Source of the DNA: Methanobacterium sp. UBA353 | Lineage (GTDB): Archaea; Methanobacteriota; Methanobacteria; Methanobacteriales; Methanobacteriaceae | Assembly: GCA_002496805.1 (NCBI GenBank) | Contig: DALO01000002.1 | Coordinates: forward strand, 355,730 to 419,729 | Direction: 5' to 3' | DNA length: 64,000 nucleotides | Made by a program: the position numbers and the translations under genes | Shown here: in pieces, positions 58,721-64,000 of the stretch | Layout of the letters: every line of letters starts with the position of its first letter | Numbering within the stretch: position 1 is the stretch's first letter | The notes under the pieces: model-generated | The model's input: only the letters and a program-made list of their open reading frames with translations | Told to the model about the DNA's origin: nothing | Databases searched by the model: none

Positions 58721-59395
58721 TTAATCGGCTTTGTTTAAGAGGTCTTCCATAATCTGCACACCAGTTGATGTTCCGATCTTACTAGCACCAGCATCAATCA
58801 TGTTCAGGGCTGTTTCAAGATCTCTGATACCTCCAGATGCTTTCACACCCATTTCCATACCCACAGTATCCCTCATTAACAGAACATCTTCTACCGTGGC
58901 TCCACCTACTCCGAAACCGGTAGATGTCTTCACATAGTGGGCTCCTGCTTCCCGGGCAAGCTGACAAGATGTGATCTTTTCATCATCCGTCAGGAGGGCT
59001 GTTTCCAGGATAACTTTCACCACCCGTCCCTGAGCTGCATTCACAACACCGGCAATATCGGCCTGAACCAGGGAATGGTGACCAGATTTAAGGGCTCCAA
59101 TATTCATTACCATATCCAGTTCTGACGCACCATTGTTTACAGCCTCTTCTGCCTCAAAAAATTTTGCATGAGATGTTTGCACGCCAAAAGGGAATCCTAT
59201 CACTGCACAAACTTGAGTATCGGAGTTATCTAATACTTCTTGAGCCAAAGCCACTTGCGTAGGTGTTACACAGACGCAACTGAAGTTATAGTCATCTGCT
59301 TCATGGCAGAGAACTTTTATATCTTCATCAGTAGCATCCCTCTGCACATTGGTATGATCAATCATCCCAGCCAATTCTTCAATGGATATCCTCAT
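58721..59395 (-). CDS. deoC: Deoxyribose-phosphate aldolase
   Basis: This enzyme cleaves deoxyribose 5-phosphate to glyceraldehyde 3-phosphate and acetaldehyde. It shows [50 protein letters not shown], the [14 protein letters not shown] strand (catalytic lysine), [20 protein letters not shown] (Schiff-base lysine) and [20 protein letters not shown]. The ATG at 59395 has ggaggga upstream. A TTG lies directly before it. Confidence 0.95.
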   Translation of the reverse strand: MRISIEELAGMIDHTNVQRDATDEDIKVLCHEADDYNFSCVCVTPTQVALAQEVLDNSDTQVCAVIGFPFGVQTSHAKFFEAEEAVNNGASELDMVMNIGALKSGHHSLVQADIAGVVNAAQGRVVKVILETALLTDDEKITSCQLAREAGAHYVKTSTGFGVGGATVEDVLLMRDTVGMEMGVKASGGIRDLETALNMIDAGASKIGTSTGVQIMEDLLNKAD

Positions 59396-59456
59396 CAAAA
59401 ATCCCTCCTATTAAAAAGATTTCTAAATTAAATTAAGTTCTTCATGGATTAAGTTA

Positions 59457-61085
59457 TTACACCAGTTTTTTAGCCATATAAGGCCCCTTTCGTTCATACC
59501 CAAATTTTCGATAATAGTTGCGGACGCCAATTCCACTGGTGATGAGAATTTCTTTTTTATCATATCCTTCACAGCTTATCCTCTCTGCTTCTTTGAGCAA
59601 TTCTTCACCGTAACCTTGATGCTGCCATAGTTCCTTTTCCCTCTCGCCCAGGGGCATCATTGGGCCATAAACATGTAATTCACGCACAATAGCTGTATCT
59701 TGATCTATTTCTGGTCTGTGGGCCTTAATTGATGGCATTCGCAGTCTTAAAAAACCAAGAAGCACATCAGACTCAGTATCTTCCATAGATAAAAAATGTT
59801 CCTCACCTTCACTGGCATGATAACTCTCTTTTAAGAGTTTCACATCATCTTGAGTGGTATGAATCCCATGTGTTGCTTGGTGTCCCACTTCCCTGCAACG
59901 AATGCACTGGCACTGCACATTTTCATCTTTCAGGCGGTTATAAACTAATTCTCCCAAATTAGACTTCTTAACTCCAGCTTCTATGAGTGGGGATGGAATA
60001 TCCCGTTGAATACGCATGGTTCTCACCCATTTAGGTAGTATCTTTTTCACTTGAACTATGAGATCAACTGCTTCTTGGGTAGTGTAGGGTTGGTACTCTC
60101 CTTTTGCCCATAATTCGTGGAGTTTAGACCCTTTAGTAACTAGGCAGGGATAAATTTTCAGCATATCTGGTTTGAAATGTTCATCCGAAAAAATTCTCTC
60201 AAAAATTCTCAGATCTCTTTTTTTGTCGGAAAAAAGGCCAGGCATAAGATGCATCGCTACCTTAATCCCAGAATCCTTCAATATCCTCGTGGCATCGATA
60301 ACATCTTCAACTGTGTGTCCTCGCTGAATACGGTGATAAATATAGTTATAAATGGTTTGAACACCCAACTCCACCCGGGTCACACCCATTTGTAGCATAC
60401 GGTCCACATCTTCTTTTTTAGAGTAATCTGGCCTTGTTTCAAAGGTCATGCCAACACATCGAATGTAGGAGCCTTCATTAGCTCTTTGAACGTCTTCCAA
60501 GTACTTAAATTTATTGGTGATGGTTTGGCTTGTATTTTTATTATCCAAAACAATTTTGGGGGTTTTAACTTCAAATTCCACCATGGCTTGGAGACATTGG
60601 GTGATGAACCATTCCTGGAAACATAAAAAACGTGAAGGAAATGTTCCTCCCATTATTATAAGCTCCACTTTATCCAGGGGGTGGCCGATACTTTCCAGTT
60701 GAAGTAGGCGATTGTAAACTTGATTGTAAGGATCAAAATCATACATTCTGGCCCTTAATGCTGCCGGTTCTTCCCCAGTATAGCTGGGTGGTGCTATGGT
60801 GCTTTCAGGACAGTAAAGGCATCTTCCATGGGGACAATTATGTGGGGGACACATCACAGCCACCACAGCCACTCCTGAGATGGTTCTTGTAGGTTTTTTC
60901 TGTAAAATTGGTGTAACCATCTCTTTTTCATCACTGGTGGCCATCTGCAGTATCTCAGAGTTACGAGGAAATCTGTCTAACTTATATTCACGGCAAGCAG
61001 TTAATTTAGCTTTTTCCAGATCCTTCCGGTTTTTGATTTTCCCATTTAAAATGCCGCTTATTATGGATCTTCCTGCTTCTTTCAT
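59457..61085 (-). CDS. elp3: Elp3-type tRNA uridine-34 modification enzyme (radical SAM/GNAT)
   Basis: The 542-residue protein has the radical SAM cluster region [19 protein letters not shown] (CX4CX2C, Elp3-type), MGGTFPSRF and GMTFETRPD, followed by a zinc-type [14 protein letters not shown]-terminal acetyltransferase domain ([50 protein letters not shown]) completes it. It installs the cm5 side chain at wobble uridine. No other Elongator subunits are needed in archaea. The ribosome site ggaga precedes the ATG. Confidence 0.95.
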   Translation of the reverse strand: MKEAGRSIISGILNGKIKNRKDLEKAKLTACREYKLDRFPRNSEILQMATSDEKEMVTPILQKKPTRTISGVAVVAVMCPPHNCPHGRCLYCPESTIAPPSYTGEEPAALRARMYDFDPYNQVYNRLLQLESIGHPLDKVELIIMGGTFPSRFLCFQEWFITQCLQAMVEFEVKTPKIVLDNKNTSQTITNKFKYLEDVQRANEGSYIRCVGMTFETRPDYSKKEDVDRMLQMGVTRVELGVQTIYNYIYHRIQRGHTVEDVIDATRILKDSGIKVAMHLMPGLFSDKKRDLRIFERIFSDEHFKPDMLKIYPCLVTKGSKLHELWAKGEYQPYTTQEAVDLIVQVKKILPKWVRTMRIQRDIPSPLIEAGVKKSNLGELVYNRLKDENVQCQCIRCREVGHQATHGIHTTQDDVKLLKESYHASEGEEHFLSMEDTESDVLLGFLRLRMPSIKAHRPEIDQDTAIVRELHVYGPMMPLGEREKELWQHQGYGEELLKEAERISCEGYDKKEILITSGIGVRNYYRKFGYERKGPYMAKKLV

Positions 61086-61317
61086 GATTTTTCTCCAGGA
61101 TGCCAGTTTTAGTATACAATTACTTTACCAAACTATAATTTGTTCCTGACACTATAAATCCAACACTACAAACTAATAGCAGAAAACCCCAAAAAAGATA
61201 AAAAAAATAATGTTGTTAAAAAGAATATTCAACTTTTATCTTTATTTAGATATTGAAGCATCTAAACATTATTTTGAAAGAATAAAAGGATATTAATACT
61301 CTGAAATTGGACAAAAA

Positions 61318-61326
61318 AATATATAC
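61318..61326 (+). promoter_or_regulatory. TATA box candidate for the PRC-barrel gene
   Basis: aatatatac lies about 33-41 bases before the ATG at 61359, in an otherwise geneless 270-base stretch between divergent genes. Confidence 0.4.
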
Positions 61327-61358
61327 ATCAAAAAATAGATCATACAATAGGTGTTTAA

Positions 61359-61640
61359 ATGAAAGTGAGTGACTTTTTCGGGCGACGAGTTTTGGATAAG
61401 AAGGCTAATGAAATAGGTAAAGTGGTTGACATGGTCATAAAACCAAAAAAAGGACTTATAACCACCATAATCATTTCAACCAGTGATTTTGGGCTTACCC
61501 GGAAAAATCTGGAGATTGAAATTTCAGACTTAAAAGAAGTGGGTGATTATTTATTACTAAACATTTCAAAAGAAGAACTGGAAGCCAGAAAGGAATCGAC
61601 TCCCAAACCTGAAAAAGTAAGGTTGGATATTCAAAAATAA
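61359..61640 (+). CDS. PRC-barrel domain protein
   Basis: A 93-residue stand-alone PRC-barrel (VSDFFGRRVLDKKANEIGKV; VVDMVIKPKKGLITTIIIST). These small proteins are common in methanogens. Roles in RNA processing or cell division have been proposed for family members, but none can be assigned here. The ribosome site ggtg precedes the ATG. Confidence 0.85.
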   Translation: MKVSDFFGRRVLDKKANEIGKVVDMVIKPKKGLITTIIISTSDFGLTRKNLEIEISDLKEVGDYLLLNISKEELEARKESTPKPEKVRLDIQK

Positions 61641-61723
61641 AATAATAAAACTACATCCCAATTAAAAAATCAATAATTAATTAAATCTATTTTCAATAAT
61701 TGTGAAAGTATGGGGGTGAACAT

Positions 61724-62059
61724 ATGGAAGCCGTTAACCGGAATGAAGAACTCTCGATTGGTGTTCATGTAAGATACAGTGGAACTGGCAGTGCTGGTGA
61801 AATTTTAGCCCTTCGCAGTGATGATGAGGGTATCTGGGCTAAGGTGGATACCACTCAGCTTTGGTACAACAGCCGTTACTTGGAACTACTGGATGAAGGT
61901 GAATACAGAAAGATCGAAGACAGAAAATCAAAGAGAAAAACCAAAAAACTCGATGAAGAAGGTGATGAAAGAGAAATCACCAAGAAAAAGATTGATTCTA
62001 TTAAAGAAGATCTTGAAGGCGTGGATATGAGCACGGAAATGTGTGATGGTGGGGGTTAA
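61724..62059 (+). CDS. DUF2098 protein
   Basis: A 111-residue protein. The first 60 residues (LSIGVHVRYSGTGSAGEILA; VDTTQLWYNSRYLELLD) match DUF2098, a small beta-barrel-like methanogen family. A charged lysine/glutamate tail (about 65-105) follows, ending CDGGG. A strong ribosome site, gggggtgaa, precedes the ATG. The function is unknown. It lies about 80 bases downstream of the PRC-barrel gene. Confidence 0.8.
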   Translation: MEAVNRNEELSIGVHVRYSGTGSAGEILALRSDDEGIWAKVDTTQLWYNSRYLELLDEGEYRKIEDRKSKRKTKKLDEEGDEREITKKKIDSIKEDLEGVDMSTEMCDGGG

Positions 62060-62133
62060 GTTCTCCATCTAAAACCTTTTTTTTTAGAATACGTTTTTTT
62101 TTTCATATTCTCTAATATAACCATTTACATCAT

Positions 62134-62643
62134 TTAATTTTTCAAATTATTGATGCACTGTTCTAATGAGTTTTCAGCTGCAGATTTATCAATTTTAAGT
62201 TCACTTAAAACATTGGCATTGTAACTTTCATCAGATGGGGTGTGCACCGGGTCGCATACAGTTTGATTATTACATGGAACATGCACTGGATCGCAGATCA
62301 CTGGTTCGGTAAGCATTTTATAAAGCATATAGGCAATGAGTAGAGAAATAATGCCGGAGATAATGGCAATTGTAATCTTAACTTTCTCGTTCTTGATGTA
62401 AGTGTCAATAATACATCCAAAAAGGTAGCTTAAAACTATTCCCACTACCAGAAAAATGGAAATGCTTATTAAAAAGATCAAAAGATCAACCAAGATGAAG
62501 GATGAGTAAAAATAGTTATAATCAGCATAGATGTAGTCTTGGCCAAATAATAGAATGACTAAACTGGAAAAGGGGATCAATAATAATATAAAAAAGATGA
62601 GTTTGAATCTGCTGGGATAAAAGAATTCTTTAAGATCTACCAT
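62134..62643 (-). CDS. Membrane protein with VCDPVHxP repeats, function unknown
   Basis: The 169-residue protein has three to four hydrophobic helices (about residues 13-30, 43-75, 88-112). An external C-terminal region has the twofold motif VICDPVHVPCNNQ / TVCDPVHTPSDES, three cysteines in all, and a final amphipathic helix. I recognise no family. It follows the radical SAM gene on the same strand by about 75 bases, so they may be co-transcribed. Confidence 0.6.
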   Translation of the reverse strand: MVDLKEFFYPSRFKLIFFILLLIPFSSLVILLFGQDYIYADYNYFYSSFILVDLLIFLISISIFLVVGIVLSYLFGCIIDTYIKNEKVKITIAIISGIISLLIAYMLYKMLTEPVICDPVHVPCNNQTVCDPVHTPSDESYNANVLSELKIDKSAAENSLEQCINNLKN

Positions 62644-62718
62644 AACCTATTTTTTGTCCTTTCTCTATTAAATTTATTTTCTCTATGTAATATTTTTTTA
62701 AAAACCCATGATAAAAAG

Positions 62719-64000
62719 TCAAATCCTGAAGATTTTCCCCAAAGTCGCTGAGTCCTGGAAGTAATCCTCCACTCCATGTTTTTGGAACTTTTTCCCCACG
62801 AATTGGAATCTCCACATCTTTTCAGCTAATTTATCTGCCTTTTTAGACATATCTCCATAAAAATTTTTCATTTCATGGGCTAAAAGGTCAATTTTTTCTT
62901 CAATTCCAGTTTCCGGAACCATTCTATAAATATCAACTAAACATTTGAGTGTTATTTTGTTGCAGTTTTGGATAAGATTAATTGTTTCTTTTTTTAATTG
63001 GTGTGATTTTGCTCCAGGATAGAAACGCTGGTTTAATTCTGAACGATAGGATAGGGCAATCAATTTATGGGATAATTCCGGATAGGGAGAATTTTCCTGG
63101 TAAAAGGTGAGGGCATTGATACGAAACATTTTTTCTGTTGCATCATCCTGGATTCGATAGTCCCAGTGAGGCCAATCCCCCCTTAAGAGTCCTTTACCTT
63201 TAACCAGCCTTTCCAGGGGTGAACCCGCCACAATTTCGGCTCTGCCGAAATCAAAGGCCATCTTTAAGTTCTGGTTCATGAAATAGATATTCTCGTTTAT
63301 CTCTTTCAGGGTGGCCCTGGGATGAAACATCAGCAGATTAAAAGTCACACCCATATGATAGTTTTCCAGGAGTTTAAGGGAATGGTAAACATCATCCATA
63401 TTTGCACCGCGTGCCAGGGCTTTTAACCCACTGTTACTCGCATTTTCCACTCCTAAAAACACTCCCACTGTGCCTAGTTCTTCTAAAAGTATGAGGATTT
63501 CTTCATTAATCCCATCTGGTCGTGTTTTAATAAGAAAGGCGATTTCTTCCAAGTCCACTTTTTCCTTCATTAGGGATTTTTTCAAGGAATTCAGACGATT
63601 ATAGGAACTTTTGGTGGAAGGTAACAGGAAATTGTCATCATGAAACTGGAATAACCGGACATTCTTATTATGATATAGTTCTGCGATTTCCAGAGCTACA
63701 TTTTCTGGTGTTCTCAAGGCGTAGGGGCGTTCTGTTTTTTGTTTATGAAATGCTCCTATGCAACAGTAAATGCAACGGGAATGAAAACACCCCCTGCTGC
63801 TTACCAATGTACTAAACTTCTCCCCTAACCTGATTTGGGGTTTTGCTTCTCGTAAAGGAAATGGCAGTTCATCCAGGTCCGGAAATTTATTAATTACATA
63901 ATTTTCTTTAATGGAGCCATCTGAAGATTTGTGAACCAGATTTAGAACATCCCTTAAGTTTTTTTCATTGATTATTGCACTAGTAAGTTTTGAAATAGCT
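62719..64000 (-). CDS. Radical SAM protein (B12-binding/radical SAM type), N-terminus cut by window edge
   Basis: The frame remains open from 62719 to the window end (64000), so the gene continues outside; the apparent start near 63807 is only an internal TTG. The cluster region is SSRGCFHSRCIYCCIGAF (CX4CX2C). FQFHDDNFLLPSTKS, VGVFLGVENASNSGLKALAR and VTFNLLMFHPRATLKEINEN match the radical SAM barrel of large B12-binding radical SAM proteins. Residues before the cluster (PDLDELPFPLREAKPQIRLG) are the usual linker from a B12-binding domain that would lie beyond the edge. The substrate is unknown. Confidence 0.78.
   Translation of the reverse strand, partial: AISKLTSAIINEKNLRDVLNLVHKSSDGSIKENYVINKFPDLDELPFPLREAKPQIRLGEKFSTLVSSRGCFHSRCIYCCIGAFHKQKTERPYALRTPENVALEIAELYHNKNVRLFQFHDDNFLLPSTKSSYNRLNSLKKSLMKEKVDLEEIAFLIKTRPDGINEEILILLEELGTVGVFLGVENASNSGLKALARGANMDDVYHSLKLLENYHMGVTFNLLMFHPRATLKEINENIYFMNQNLKMAFDFGRAEIVAGSPLERLVKGKGLLRGDWPHWDYRIQDDATEKMFRINALTFYQENSPYPELSHKLIALSYRSELNQRFYPGAKSHQLKKETINLIQNCNKITLKCLVDIYRMVPETGIEEKIDLLAHEMKNFYGDMSKKADKLAEKMWRFQFVGKKFQKHGVEDYFQDSATLGKIFRI

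Noticed and set aside
62630..62815. Alternative-frame ORF at the 3' end of the radical SAM gene, suggesting a frameshift
   Set aside because: The main frame ends naturally at 62719 and the alternative peptide shows no recognisable continuation.

Overview
The window looks like a chromosomal segment of a mesophilic methanogen of the Methanobacteriales, most likely Methanobacterium or a close relative. The evidence is gene content plus AT-rich sequence with T-run terminators. It carries an HMf-type histone, methanofuran genes (mfnD, mfnF), a tetrahydromethanopterin gene (beta-RFAP synthase), an F420 gene (cofH), archaeal lipid genes (carS, a tetraether-synthase-like radical SAM enzyme), deoxyhypusine synthase, archaeal RibL, a protein with pseudomurein-binding repeats, and two tRNAs lacking encoded CCA.

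Layout. 0-7.5 kb holds two tandem giant beta-helix surface proteins with matching C-terminal anchors and related 3' flanks. 7.9-11.5 kb has a CBS-domain regulator, deoxyhypusine synthase, a membrane protein that overlaps pyrF tail to tail, and a TRAM protein. 11.6-16.5 kb is a cobalt ECF transporter (cbiMN, cbiQ, cbiO) with two genetic scars. One is a full-length decayed paralogue of the gene at 43.25 kb, just upstream of cbiM. The other is a decayed tyrosine-integrase fragment between cbiQ and cbiO. 16.6-26.9 kb holds a DUF362 ferredoxin, a GNAT, the DUF39/NIL-ferredoxin pair implicated in homocysteine synthesis, TldD plus AMMECR1, a NOG1-like GTPase, an Hsp20 with an LEA-like N-terminus, a SIS protein and a ThiN protein. 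27.6-33.8 kb has a secreted hydrolase-like/pseudomurein-binding/transglutaminase protein, ribL, a flippase and a stand-alone PEP-utilizer. 33.9-43.9 kb has hisA, truA, DUF460, a Cys-rich lipoprotein, wecB-wecC-mfnD-mfnF and an M14-like exported protein. 44-51 kb has carS and tes (divergent), beta-RFAP synthase, hacB, a zinc-finger protein, pcm and mtaB. 51-64 kb has tRNA-Val and tRNA-Phe, a YtfJ/YtfI-like pair, an orphan PAS histidine kinase, rubrerythrin, histone, cofH, deoC, elp3, small conserved proteins and a radical SAM gene cut by the window edge.

Most genes are conserved housekeeping or methanogenesis-cofactor genes. The most interesting signals are these: (1) several genes whose Shine-Dalgarno site and conserved N-terminus point to non-standard start codons (CTG, ATA or ATT); (2) two decayed genes found by reading all frames of apparently empty DNA; (3) the mosaic cell-wall protein at 27.6 kb, whose pseudomurein-binding module has different codon use; (4) the matching 190-bp segments behind the two adhesins. 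I saw no CRISPR array, rRNA or intact insertion sequence. No convincing wholly new system is visible.
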